From Opitutia bacterium (GTDB lineage: Bacteria; Verrucomicrobiota; Verrucomicrobiia; Opitutales; UBA953): a stretch of DNA of 64,000 bases. The translations under genes were made by a program, and so were the position numbers. A model generated the notes under the pieces. The model saw nothing but the letters and a program-made list of their open reading frames with translations, ran no database searches and was not told the origin of the DNA. This document shows, piece by piece, positions 48,233-57,699 of the stretch. Where the stretch lies: the NCBI GenBank assembly GCA_947470855.1, contig CANIUQ010000002.1:1-64000 (forward strand), written 5' to 3'. Numbering within the stretch: position 1 is the first letter of the stretch; each line of letters opens with the position of its first letter.

Positions 48233-49728
48233 CCGAGATGCTTACGTAATAATTGGTCAATCATGGCTGGATTAGCCTTCCCTTGTGTCCGTTTCATAAT
48301 CGGACCTTTTAAAGCATTAATCGCTTTTTCATTTCCCGCACGATATTCGGCAATGGACTTAGCCACGGCAGGATCAGCGATAACTTCCTGAATGATTTTT
48401 TCCAACTCACCAGCATCGCTGTTTTGACGTAAGCCTTTGGCGTTAACGATTTCACCAGCATCCTGACCGGTGCGGAACATTTCAGCAAAAACCTCCTTCG
48501 CCTGTTGCTTCGAAATGACTCCTTCATCGGTAATCTTCACCAAACCTGCGAGTTGTGCTGGTTTAATGCGACAATCCACCAAAGAAACTTTCGCAACTGA
48601 AGGTTCAGAAAATGCATCCGGTGCACTTGTGGCAGCTGATAAATCGCGTAGTAAATCGTTTGCCACCCAATTGGCGATACCCGATGGATTCTGCGGATAA
48701 GCAGCTGCAGCAGCCTCAAACCAATCGGCGAGTGCTTTATCCGCAATCAGAACACTGGTGACAGTATAGGGTAGACCCAACTTTTCCATGTACCGACGCT
48801 GACGGTGGAAAGGTCTTTCTGGGACTAACTTTTGCAAACGCTCAACGGTTGCCCGCGCAATCTTCAAAGTCGGAATATCTGGATCAGGGAAATAGCGGTA
48901 ATCATGAGCATCCTCTTTATCGCGTAGCACATAACCCCGAGCGTTCACCGCATTCCAACCACGGGTTTCTTGAGTTATCTTTCGTCCTTCCTCTAATTCA
49001 CGAATCTGGCGAGCGGCTTCATACTGAATACAATCACGAACCCCTGAAATCGAATTCAGATTCTTCGTTTCGGTGCGGGTGCCTAATTGCGTATCGCCTC
49101 GACGACGCACGGATACGTTTGCATCACAGCGCAATTGCCCCTTTTCCATATCGCAATCGGCCACACCCGCTTGCGTCAACATTGTGACTAAAGCATTTAA
49201 AAAAGCAGCTGCCTCTGCGGCCGATCGCAGGTCTGGCTCAGTAACAATTTCCAGCAACGGCACCCCTGCGCGATTGTAATCGACCAGCGAACCGCTGCCC
49301 GAGTGACTCAACTTACCCACATCTTCCTCCAAGTGTGCATGGTGAAGACGAATCATTTTATGTTCACCCATCACATTGCGCGAAGGGCCTGGTAACTCAA
49401 TTTCGACCTGTCCGCCTAAGGTTACAGGGAAATCTTTTTGCGTGAGTTGATAGTTTTTAGGGTTATCAGGATAGAAATAATTTTTCCGATCCCAAGCGCA
49501 ACGCTCGGGAATAGTAGCTTCAACTACCAAACCAAAAAGAATCGCTTGTTCGACCGCTACTCGATTAACCACTGGCAAAGTTCCTGGTAAGCCTAAGACA
49601 ACGGGATCCACTTGCTCATTGGGCTCTTCGCCAAAACCCCAAGGTGCCGACGCAAACACCTTGGTTCGGGTGCGTAACTGCACATGAACTTCTAGACCAA
49701 TCACAATTTCCCAGGGCGATTCGCTCAT
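48229..49728 (-). CDS. gatB: Asp/Glu-tRNA(Asn/Gln) amidotransferase subunit GatB
   Basis: 'WEIVIGLEVHVQLRTRTKVF', 'NKNYFYPDNPKNYQLTQ'-type motif, 'HLEEDVGKLSH', 'DYNRAGVPLLEIVTEPDLRS'. Confidence 0.97.
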   Translation of the reverse strand: MSESPWEIVIGLEVHVQLRTRTKVFASAPWGFGEEPNEQVDPVVLGLPGTLPVVNRVAVEQAILFGLVVEATIPERCAWDRKNYFYPDNPKNYQLTQKDFPVTLGGQVEIELPGPSRNVMGEHKMIRLHHAHLEEDVGKLSHSGSGSLVDYNRAGVPLLEIVTEPDLRSAAEAAAFLNALVTMLTQAGVADCDMEKGQLRCDANVSVRRRGDTQLGTRTETKNLNSISGVRDCIQYEAARQIRELEEGRKITQETRGWNAVNARGYVLRDKEDAHDYRYFPDPDIPTLKIARATVERLQKLVPERPFHRQRRYMEKLGLPYTVTSVLIADKALADWFEAAAAAYPQNPSGIANWVANDLLRDLSAATSAPDAFSEPSVAKVSLVDCRIKPAQLAGLVKITDEGVISKQQAKEVFAEMFRTGQDAGEIVNAKGLRQNSDAGELEKIIQEVIADPAVAKSIAEYRAGNEKAINALKGPIMKRTQGKANPAMIDQLLRKHLG

Positions 49729-51182
49729 AGAGGTGCTTGTTGGTGGCGATAAGGGTGAGAAGCCTCAAACACGCGCGAAGCCGCAAGGAGTTTCTTTTCG
49801 GATAGTGGCGCGCCCACTAAGTGAAAACCGACGGGTAGGTGTTGCGATTTACCACAGGGCACCGAAAGTGCGGGTAGACCTGCTAAGTTGGCAGGAATGG
49901 TAAAAATGTCTTCTAAGTAAAGTTGCAGAGGGTCCGAAATTTTTTCTCCGGCTTTGAACGCAGGCGTTGGTACAGTCGGAGTCAAAATCATATCTACCTT
50001 CTCTAAAGCAGCGAGGTGTTCACTGAGAATTTTTGAACGAGCACGGAGCGCTCGAACATAATAGGCATCAGCATAGCCGGCACTGAGCACAAAGGTGCCC
50101 AAAAGGATACGGCGCTTAACCTCTGGTCCAAAACCTTCCGAGCGACTCAATGTCATCATTTCTACAGGCGTGGTAGCTTGACTAGAACGATGGCCGTATC
50201 GGACGCCGTCATAACGCGCGAGATTGGAAGAAGCTTCAGCGGTCGCCACCACGTAATAGGTTGGCACAGCTAAATCAGACGAGGGCAAGTCCACTTCAAC
50301 AATGGTTGCCCCTTGGGCGCGATAAAAATCAATGGCCGCACGGGTAGCGGCTGCAACCTCCTGCCCTACTCCTTTATCCAAAATACCACGCGGAATCCCG
50401 ATACGTAATTGGTTAACCGCCACGGGAGGAAGAAGAGTTCTTTGTCCCTGATCAAAACAGGTCATATCCCTAGCATCGGGAGACGCCAAAGCGTTTAAAA
50501 GAAGTTCACAATCATCGATACTCCGTGCCATCGGGCCGATTTGATCCAATGAAGAAGCGAAGGCTACGAGACCGTAACGTGAAATCAGTCCATACGTTGG
50601 CTTTAGTCCCACCACTCCACAATGCGAAGCAGGTTGGCGAATAGATCCTCCTGTATCAGAACCCAGCGCTAATGGAACAAACCCTGCCGCCAATGCCGCC
50701 GCGCTTCCACCAGAAGAGCCACCTGGAATGCGCGCTAAATCCCAAGGGTTATAAGTTTTTTGCAAGGCAGAGTTTTCCGTGGAGGAGCCCATGGCAAACT
50801 CGTCCATATTAAGGCGACCGTAAATGATAGCCCCAGCCGCACGTAAAGCTTCGATGACATGAGCGTCATAAGGCGAAATCAACTTCGCCAGCATTTTACT
50901 CGAACACGTAAGGGGCTGCCCTTTAACTGCGATGTTATCTTTAATGGCTACGGGAATGCCATCGAGAGAACTCAAGGTTTTACCTTGCTTACGCCTTTCG
51001 TCCGAAGCCTCCGCTTGGGCGATGACATCGGACTCGGAGAGATAAGTAAAGGCACCGACCTTGCTATTGAGATTTCGGTAACGGATCAGCAGAGCTTCCA
51101 CCAAAGCCCGTGACGTAAGCGTTCCCGCGTGTAAACGTTGGGCAATCTCGGTCGCCGATAAAAGATGTAAAGCATCACTCAT
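49725..51182 (-). CDS. gatA: Asp/Glu-tRNA(Asn/Gln) amidotransferase subunit GatA
   Basis: 'GIPVAIKDNIAVKGQPLTCSSKML', 'RIPGGSSGGSAAALAAGFVPLALGSDTGGSIRQPASHCGVVGLKPTYG'. Confidence 0.97.
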   Translation of the reverse strand: MSDALHLLSATEIAQRLHAGTLTSRALVEALLIRYRNLNSKVGAFTYLSESDVIAQAEASDERRKQGKTLSSLDGIPVAIKDNIAVKGQPLTCSSKMLAKLISPYDAHVIEALRAAGAIIYGRLNMDEFAMGSSTENSALQKTYNPWDLARIPGGSSGGSAAALAAGFVPLALGSDTGGSIRQPASHCGVVGLKPTYGLISRYGLVAFASSLDQIGPMARSIDDCELLLNALASPDARDMTCFDQGQRTLLPPVAVNQLRIGIPRGILDKGVGQEVAAATRAAIDFYRAQGATIVEVDLPSSDLAVPTYYVVATAEASSNLARYDGVRYGHRSSQATTPVEMMTLSRSEGFGPEVKRRILLGTFVLSAGYADAYYVRALRARSKILSEHLAALEKVDMILTPTVPTPAFKAGEKISDPLQLYLEDIFTIPANLAGLPALSVPCGKSQHLPVGFHLVGAPLSEKKLLAASRVFEASHPYRHQQAPL

Positions 51183-51184
51183 CG

Positions 51185-51475
51185 TTAGGATTCATCATCA
51201 ACGACGCGAGGAACAGAGATTTGGCCATCGCGTGAAGCTGGCGCAATCTTGGTAACGGCTTCGACACCGAGAGACTGACCCGGAATATCTGCGCGCAAAG
51301 CACTCTCTTCAATGACCTGGGCGACATTGGCAGCAGGTGGTAAATCAGCACGAGCCAACGTCTCAAAATAAGTCAGCACTTGGCTGAGTTGATTTGAGTA
51401 CAAAGCCTTTTCCTCAGCACTCAACTGGAGACGTGCGAGTTTTGCTAAATGGTCGATATCAAATCCTTTAGCCAT
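51185..51475 (-). CDS. gatC: Asp/Glu-tRNA(Asn/Gln) amidotransferase subunit GatC
   Basis: 'DIDHLAKLARLQLSAEEKALYSNQLSQVLTYFETL' and gene order C-A-B. Confidence 0.94.
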   Translation of the reverse strand: MAKGFDIDHLAKLARLQLSAEEKALYSNQLSQVLTYFETLARADLPPAANVAQVIEESALRADIPGQSLGVEAVTKIAPASRDGQISVPRVVDDES

Positions 51476-51478
51476 TCA

Positions 51479-53914
51479 TTAACGACGGATTGTCCAACCC
51501 GCTCCTTTTTCTAAAGCCGCAATGACGACACCCATCGCGCGATTAGCTTCTTCATCGGTTAATGTACGTGTGGAGTGGCGCCAGCGAATTTCGAAAGCCA
51601 AACTCTTGTTACCTTCGGGTAAACCAGGGCCACTAAAAACGTCAAAGCAATGAACGGCCTCCAATTCAAACTCTTTGGCGGCAGCTTTTTGCGCCGACTG
51701 CTGCACTCGACTCAAGACTTCCGCAGCGGAAGTTTTTTGTGGAACGATGACGGCAACATCGCGTGTCGCGGGAGGGAAAGAGGAGAAAGCAGCGAAACGT
51801 GGAATACGGACTGCTTCGGCAAAAGCCGAACGTGGAAGCATGAATTCCCCAGCAATGACGGTACCTTTAATGCCCAGACTACGCGTCCAGCGCAAATCAA
51901 GTATGCCACAGGCTCCTTGGGCAGAACGTCCGCGATCCACTAACGCAGAAGCTTGATCTTTTTGCCATAAGCCATCAGCGAGAGCAGCAAAGGTGAGTCG
52001 CGAAGCTGATAAATTCGCCAAAGCCGCCACATCTAAAAGCATTCGTTTGGCTTTCAAAACATCCCAAGCTTCGCGCGACTTCCAAGTTCGTACCACCGGA
52101 GAAGCAAGAGTCGCAAATGCCACCGAAAGAAATTCGCGAACAGTCCCATCAGCCTGGGGACGAAAAACAACGCCTACTTCAAAAAGCCCAGCAGGGTCGG
52201 CATGCACAGAAAGGTTAAGCGCTAAGGCTCCGGTTAAACCAGGAATTAATGATGCACGGAGGTGCGTCTGATCGGCCGTAAGAGGGTTTTCTAAAGCTAA
52301 TTGTGGGAGAGCCGACTTACCTAGAGTGCGTTCAATTTCACCAGCCTCACGTAAAGTGTAATGACAGCATTCGGCGAATCCAACTCCAACAAGACGGGAG
52401 GAAATCTCTCTCGTAAAAAGCGACGAGCGCGTATCTTCTTCACCTGGTAGCGGAGCAATCGGACGACCGACTGGAACGCGATCCGTACCGTAAATTCGAA
52501 TAAACTCCTCAACACAATCGATGGGCCGAGTGACATCGGAACGGAAAGAAGGCACCAGAACCGTCATTCCCGAAGAAGATTTTTCAGTGGAAAATCCTAA
52601 TCGCTCCAGACACTTAGCCACTTCTACGTCAGTCACGGAGGTTCCAGTTTTGTGAGCAACAAAGCCTAAGGGTAATTGAATTTTAACTTCAGCGCGTGGT
52701 GGCTTACCTGCAGCCACCGCTGAGCCAACAACTTCAGCACCAGCGTAGGAAGCTAGTAAGTCCGTAGCCAAACGGGAGGCAAGTTCGACACCAGCCGGAT
52801 CGACGTCTCGTGCAAAACGATGTGAGGAGTCGGTGGCGACACCAGCACGACGAGCAACACGACGGACTTCACCTGGACGGAACCAGGCTGACTCTAAAAT
52901 AATATCTGTGGTTGCAGAAGTTACACCACTATCGACGCCACCCATGACTCCTGCTAAAACAAGCGGACGGTGGGCATCGGCGATAACACAGGAACCTGCT
53001 TCAAGTTCAAGTTTTTTACCATCAAGCAAAGTTAAGGTCTCTCCTGCCTTTGCTCCACGCACAATGATGCCTTCTTGAACCTGTTGGGCATCGAAAGCAT
53101 GCAGCGGTTGTCCCAGCTCCAACATCACCCAATTTGTAATATCAACGACGTTGTTAATTGGACGAAGACCAGCGGCCTCTAAATCGCGGCGCATCCATTC
53201 AGGACTCGGTCCAACCTTAACTTTTCTTAAAGAACGTGCCGTATAATAAGGACAAAACTCAGAATTTAACTGCACATAGCGGAAGGCATCGGTAGCTGAA
53301 GGCTGTGCAGCAAAACCCGTAGGAGTATTAATCGAAAGAGGTTTTAAGGTTAAGTTTAGAGCGGCAGCAATTTCACGAGCCACACCACGCAAGCCCAAGC
53401 AGTCACCTCGATTGGGAGTAACAGAAATTTCGAGTACCGAATCGGGTGCACCATAAATCTGATTCAATGGCGTGCCGATGGCAGGCTTTTGTGCGGTTAA
53501 AATCAATAGACCGTCTTCGCCCTTACCTAGACCGAGTTCCTCCGCAGAGCACATCATACCCATCGATTCAACTTCACGAAGTTTGGAAACTTTGATTTCA
53601 AAACCACTAGGCATGATTGTACCAGGCAAAGCCACTGGCACCCGATCTCCGGTCTTAAAATTTTTCGCACCGCAAACAATCTGACGGGGCTGACCATCAC
53701 CTACATCGACTTTACAAACACTCAAACGATCGGCCTGAGGGTGTTTGCTGAATTCGAGAATTTCCCCTACGACAACCAGAGGAAGCGGAGCTAAACCAAA
53801 TGAGTGAATGGATTCAACCTCCAGACCCAACATCGGTAAAACTTCGGCCAGTCGTTCTGGAGTAATCCCAGTGAGGTCGACGTGACGTTGCAGAGCTTGG
53901 AAAGAAACTTTCAT
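51479..53914 (-). CDS. pheT: Phenylalanine--tRNA ligase beta subunit
   Basis: N-terminal tRNA-binding domain 'VVVGEILEFSKHPQADRLSVCKVDVG', 'ISVTPNRGDCLGLRGVAREIAAAL', C-terminal FDX-ACB region. Confidence 0.97.
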   Translation of the reverse strand: MKVSFQALQRHVDLTGITPERLAEVLPMLGLEVESIHSFGLAPLPLVVVGEILEFSKHPQADRLSVCKVDVGDGQPRQIVCGAKNFKTGDRVPVALPGTIMPSGFEIKVSKLREVESMGMMCSAEELGLGKGEDGLLILTAQKPAIGTPLNQIYGAPDSVLEISVTPNRGDCLGLRGVAREIAAALNLTLKPLSINTPTGFAAQPSATDAFRYVQLNSEFCPYYTARSLRKVKVGPSPEWMRRDLEAAGLRPINNVVDITNWVMLELGQPLHAFDAQQVQEGIIVRGAKAGETLTLLDGKKLELEAGSCVIADAHRPLVLAGVMGGVDSGVTSATTDIILESAWFRPGEVRRVARRAGVATDSSHRFARDVDPAGVELASRLATDLLASYAGAEVVGSAVAAGKPPRAEVKIQLPLGFVAHKTGTSVTDVEVAKCLERLGFSTEKSSSGMTVLVPSFRSDVTRPIDCVEEFIRIYGTDRVPVGRPIAPLPGEEDTRSSLFTREISSRLVGVGFAECCHYTLREAGEIERTLGKSALPQLALENPLTADQTHLRASLIPGLTGALALNLSVHADPAGLFEVGVVFRPQADGTVREFLSVAFATLASPVVRTWKSREAWDVLKAKRMLLDVAALANLSASRLTFAALADGLWQKDQASALVDRGRSAQGACGILDLRWTRSLGIKGTVIAGEFMLPRSAFAEAVRIPRFAAFSSFPPATRDVAVIVPQKTSAAEVLSRVQQSAQKAAAKEFELEAVHCFDVFSGPGLPEGNKSLAFEIRWRHSTRTLTDEEANRAMGVVIAALEKGAGWTIRR

Positions 53915-53917
53915 AAC

Positions 53918-54958
53918 TTAGGCAAACTGGCGCAGGAAGCGCAGATCGTTTTGATAAAAATGGCGAATGTCATCGATACCATGCAGCAGCATAGCAATGC
54001 GCTCCAAGCCGAGACCGAAAGCTAGGCCTGAATACTCTTCAGGATTTAAACCACAGTTTTTAAGAACGGCTGGATCCACTAAGCCACAACCCATGATTTC
54101 CAACCAACGGTTCGATAGACGACCAAGATTTGGTGAACGTAAATCCATCTCAAAACTAGGCTCAGTGAAAGGGAAGAAAGAGGGTCGTAAACGAATCTCC
54201 GCCTCTGGACCGAAGGTCTCTTTAACAAAGAAATCGAGAACACCACGAAGATCGGCTAGAGTAACGTGATGGTCGATCCAAAGGCCTTCCACTTGATGAA
54301 AATTAGCCGAGTGAGTTGCGTCAACGGCATCGCGTCGGAAACAACGTCCAGGAGCCACGATACGCAAAGGTGGCTTGCGATTTAACAGGGTGCGAACTTG
54401 GACACTCGAGGTATGCGTACGAAGTACTAAAGCCTCTTGGCCACGTCGTGGAGCATCGGCAGATTGAAAACTTTGAGGTAGATAAAGAGTGTCCTGCATA
54501 TCTCGCGCAGGGTGATCTGCAGGAGTGTTTAAGGCATCGAAACAATGCCATTCCGTTTCAATCTCTGGACCTTCCGCTACGGTAAAACCCAATTTACGAA
54601 AAGTGGCTAAAATACGCTCGCGCGTTTGCGACAGAGGATGATGTTGCCCTGCAGGCGAATCAATCGCTGGAAGTGTTGGATCGAGCGGAGCCCCTAAAGT
54701 AGCACTTATTTCTGCGTCCTCGATTTTTAGCAATAAAGCCGAGAGCAAATCCTCGATCGATTTTTTTGCCTCGTTAATCAACTTCCCCATTACTGGACGC
54801 TCCTCCTTAGAGAGCGTCGCCATATTTTTCATTAAAGCGGTAAGACTACCATTGGGTCCGACAATCCGCGCTTTAAACGCCTCCATCTCTGCCCGTGTTT
54901 TAATGACTTGGGCTTCCTGATGGGCTTGAGCGACGAGTTGAGCTAACGACTGCTGCAT
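53918..54958 (-). CDS. pheS: Phenylalanine--tRNA ligase alpha subunit
   Basis: 'HHPLSQTRERILATFRKLGFTVAEGPEIETEWHCFDALNTPADHPARDMQDTLYL', 'GLAFGLGLERIAMLLHGIDDIRHFYQNDLRFLRQF'. The ORF opens at 55045; MQQSLAQLVAQ at 54958 is the likely start. Confidence 0.97.
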   Translation of the reverse strand: MQQSLAQLVAQAHQEAQVIKTRAEMEAFKARIVGPNGSLTALMKNMATLSKEERPVMGKLINEAKKSIEDLLSALLLKIEDAEISATLGAPLDPTLPAIDSPAGQHHPLSQTRERILATFRKLGFTVAEGPEIETEWHCFDALNTPADHPARDMQDTLYLPQSFQSADAPRRGQEALVLRTHTSSVQVRTLLNRKPPLRIVAPGRCFRRDAVDATHSANFHQVEGLWIDHHVTLADLRGVLDFFVKETFGPEAEIRLRPSFFPFTEPSFEMDLRSPNLGRLSNRWLEIMGCGLVDPAVLKNCGLNPEEYSGLAFGLGLERIAMLLHGIDDIRHFYQNDLRFLRQFA

Positions 54959-55006
54959 AGGTAAGATTTGTGCGGTTGCTGAGACAATCGGCAAGCGAAA
55001 GCACCC

Positions 55007-55042
55007 AAAAACAATGAGGCCCCAGTCATCCTGGGGCCTCAT
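55007..55042 (-). terminator. Rho-independent terminator (minus strand) between rplT and pheS
   Basis: Minus strand: ATGAGGCCCCAG-gatga-CTGGGGCCTCAT-TGTTTTT (12-bp perfect stem). Confidence 0.85.
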
Positions 55043-55061
55043 CAAACCAAAGAAGGGTTGT

Positions 55062-55418
55062 TTAGGCGAGGGCTGCCTTGGCCTTGGCTACAATGGCCTC
55101 GAAAGCTGGCGCATCGTGGATGGCAAGCTCGCTGAGGTTCTTGCGGTCAATCGTGATGTTGGCCTTTTTCAAACCATTCACGAGACGGCTGTAGCTAATG
55201 CCGTGAGGACGGCAGGCGGCATTGAGTCGCACAATCCACAATTGGCGGAACGTCGACTTGTTTTTGCGACGATCGCGGTAAGCGAATTTTTGTGCACGTT
55301 GTACGGCTTCGAGAGCGTAGACATACAAGCGTGATTTGTTTCCGAAATAGCCCTTCGCTGCACGAATCGCACGACGTTTGCGTGCTTTAGTGGCTGGGCC
55401 GTTAGTTGCTCTAGGCAT
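55062..55418 (-). CDS. rplT: 50S ribosomal protein L20 (bL20)
   Basis: 'MPRATNGPATKARKRRAIRAAKGYFGNKSRLYVYALEAVQRAQKFAYRDRRKNKSTFRQLWIVRLNAACRPHGISYSRLVNGLKKANITIDRKNLSELAI'. Confidence 0.98.
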   Translation of the reverse strand: MPRATNGPATKARKRRAIRAAKGYFGNKSRLYVYALEAVQRAQKFAYRDRRKNKSTFRQLWIVRLNAACRPHGISYSRLVNGLKKANITIDRKNLSELAIHDAPAFEAIVAKAKAALA

Positions 55419-55506
55419 GTTGGTATTTTTAGTTTTGTTTGGTTAATGACCTCGGGGTCGCCTTAATGAACACCCGTTCGGTCAAAAGTATTTTAATTTA
55501 AAAGAC

Positions 55507-55698
55507 TTAGGCAAAAGGCATCGAGGCCAGCATCTTCTTTTCAAAACCCGAATCAACGCGCTTAGACTTATTAGCACGACGGCGCTGTTTGCGTGACTTG
55601 GAACTCAAAAGGTGGCGGGTGTTCGGGGAACGACGCATTACCTTACCGGTACCGGTTACTTTAAAGCGCTTGGAGACTGACTTGCGGGTCTTTTGCAT
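55507..55698 (-). CDS. rpmI: 50S ribosomal protein L35 (bL35)
   Basis: 'MQKTRKSVSKRFKVTGTGKVMRRSPNTRHLLSSKSRKQRRRANKSKRVD'. Confidence 0.97.
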   Translation of the reverse strand: MQKTRKSVSKRFKVTGTGKVMRRSPNTRHLLSSKSRKQRRRANKSKRVDSGFEKKMLASMPFA

Positions 55699-55776
55699 GG
55701 CGGAAAGGGTCGGAACAAACAGGATGGGGGGAGTCTTGTAAAGTGTGAATTAGCACTTTCCCTGCCCTGCCCTTAC

Positions 55777-57033
55777 CTAAAGTGGCTTCATGGAGTATAA
55801 ATGGAAGGTTTTGGACCAGGCATTCTCTGTAGACATTCGCTTTAATTCGTGATTCGGACCCCAACTGTCGGTGTATAAAATTTCTTTTTTTTCGGTGTTA
55901 TATCCGATAATCAGCCGTAAATGACCCCCTCTAGCCTGAGGGTTCCCCTCTTCAGGACTGATACCCATCTCCACCCCCCAAATCAAGGGTTCACCCCGAT
56001 CCACTGAGGCGACCACGATTTTTTCAAATCGAGCAATACCCTTTTTGTCGGCAATTCGAACTTCACGCAGAAGATCCATGTCCAGCTTGGGGAGAGTCAC
56101 ATAGAAATTATTCGTGCTCAATTCAGGAGCCGATGAAGCTCCTCCTTTCTTTTTGGCCGCCTTGATATAATCGCGAACAATGTCGCCAATGAATCCCGAA
56201 TCGGAGGCCGACTGAATCACTTGAAAGCGCAAAGCAAATCGCGAGGCGATTCGTTGCATTTGGTTAGTGAATTCGAGCGAACTTGTTCCCGTTTTATTTC
56301 CCGTCTGCATCGCTTGAGCGATTTCATTCAGGTCAGCGTCTTTGCCGTAATAACGAATAATGCGTTCAGAAACGGCGACAGCACAATAACCCTTCTCGCC
56401 TTGATCTACCATCGGCACAGTACCAATCCACTTATCACCCTCAGGGTTGGTTCGTAGTTGATTAACCGCTAACCATTTCTCTGGGCTTTTGGCGGCTGAT
56501 TTCTGTGCATCACCCACCACAACCACGCGCACAAACTCTGATCGATATTCTTGACCTTTCGCGGGATTGGCCCGGGTGCTACTCCACTCTAATCGAGCAA
56601 TGCCAGCAGGCACTTTCCAAGCCAAACCCTTAGCTCGAATAATACTGGAAGTCTCCGCAATTGTGGTCGGTTGTTTAAATTCTTTGATTAAAGACAACCG
56701 AACTTTCTCAACCAGGGCTTCGAATTTTTCCCGACCAATCTCACCGCTATCGCCATTGGCATAAAGTAAAAGAGTCAATTCATTCTGACCTGATGCAAAA
56801 CGCATCACCGACTCCACGAGAGGCAACTGAAGGAATTGCGTTGGGATTTTTTTACCATCGATACGGGCCGAGTCCTTCTGCGATGAATTTAAAATATACT
56901 GAGGGTATTTCTGAATAAACTGTTCAGCGGCAACTTTAGACAAATCTTGATCGGAAAGGACTGAGTCCAGCACCAGACTTTCTGCTCTCAGCCCTAGTGT
57001 GAAAAGCCATGCAATGATTAACCCTCGAATCAT
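55777..57033 (-). CDS. Secreted papain-like/C39-like cysteine peptidase
   Basis: Signal peptide; 'VPMVDQGEKGYCAVAVSERIIRYYG' (Q...C), 'ARGGHLRLIIGYN' (H), 'YTDSWGP' (D). Confidence 0.75.
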   Translation of the reverse strand: MIRGLIIAWLFTLGLRAESLVLDSVLSDQDLSKVAAEQFIQKYPQYILNSSQKDSARIDGKKIPTQFLQLPLVESVMRFASGQNELTLLLYANGDSGEIGREKFEALVEKVRLSLIKEFKQPTTIAETSSIIRAKGLAWKVPAGIARLEWSSTRANPAKGQEYRSEFVRVVVVGDAQKSAAKSPEKWLAVNQLRTNPEGDKWIGTVPMVDQGEKGYCAVAVSERIIRYYGKDADLNEIAQAMQTGNKTGTSSLEFTNQMQRIASRFALRFQVIQSASDSGFIGDIVRDYIKAAKKKGGASSAPELSTNNFYVTLPKLDMDLLREVRIADKKGIARFEKIVVASVDRGEPLIWGVEMGISPEEGNPQARGGHLRLIIGYNTEKKEILYTDSWGPNHELKRMSTENAWSKTFHLYSMKPL

Positions 57034-57126
57034 TCCAATTATCTAGAATGTATAATACAAAAGGGCAAACCACGAAAAAGCATAGAGTAACTTGCTCTTG
57101 CTTCTTTTACTCTAAAAACTCCTCCC

Positions 57127-57606
57127 ATGCTAAAGTTAGGAACTAAACCCAAACTAAACTTCAAAGTAGACGCTCTTTTAGAGGGTAAGGTTGTGCAGAA
57201 ACCTTTGGCGGAGCTCCTTAAAGGACAAGCGACAGTGGTTTCGGTTTACATGCGAAACAATACCTCGGCCTGCGATAAGCAAACAAAAGAGCTCGAAAAA
57301 AATCAGCAAGTTATTGGTAAACATGGATTTAAAGTAATCGCCGTCTCCCGAGACCCCATTACCTCTCACAGTAAATATGCACAAAAGCATGGCTATGACT
57401 TCACCCTCGCTGCCGACCCTGAGGATCAATTTTCCAAAGCCATGGATGCCATTGTCGAAAAATCAATGTATGGCAAAAAATACCTCGGACCTGCCCGTGC
57501 TGCCTACCTTTTCGACGACCAAGGTAAACTTCTTGGCATCATCTCCAAAGTCGATGCAGCCAAGCATGGTGAACAGATTCTCGAGGCCATCAAGGTACTG
57601 AAGTAG
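57127..57606 (+). CDS. Peroxiredoxin-like (AhpC/TSA, BCP-type) protein
   Basis: 'ATVVSVYMRNNTSACDKQTKELEKNQQVIGKHGFKVIAVSRDPITSHSKYAQKHGYDFTLAADPEDQFSKAMDAIVEKSMYGKKYLGPARAAYLFDDQGKLL'. Confidence 0.88.
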   Translation: MLKLGTKPKLNFKVDALLEGKVVQKPLAELLKGQATVVSVYMRNNTSACDKQTKELEKNQQVIGKHGFKVIAVSRDPITSHSKYAQKHGYDFTLAADPEDQFSKAMDAIVEKSMYGKKYLGPARAAYLFDDQGKLLGIISKVDAAKHGEQILEAIKVLK

Positions 57607-57699
57607 CATTACCTTATTACCGTTTATTGTAATCGGTGCTTGAATCTCGGGCATGAAACGGTGAGGTTATCACCACTACGTCACGTCCGAAGTTATCTA

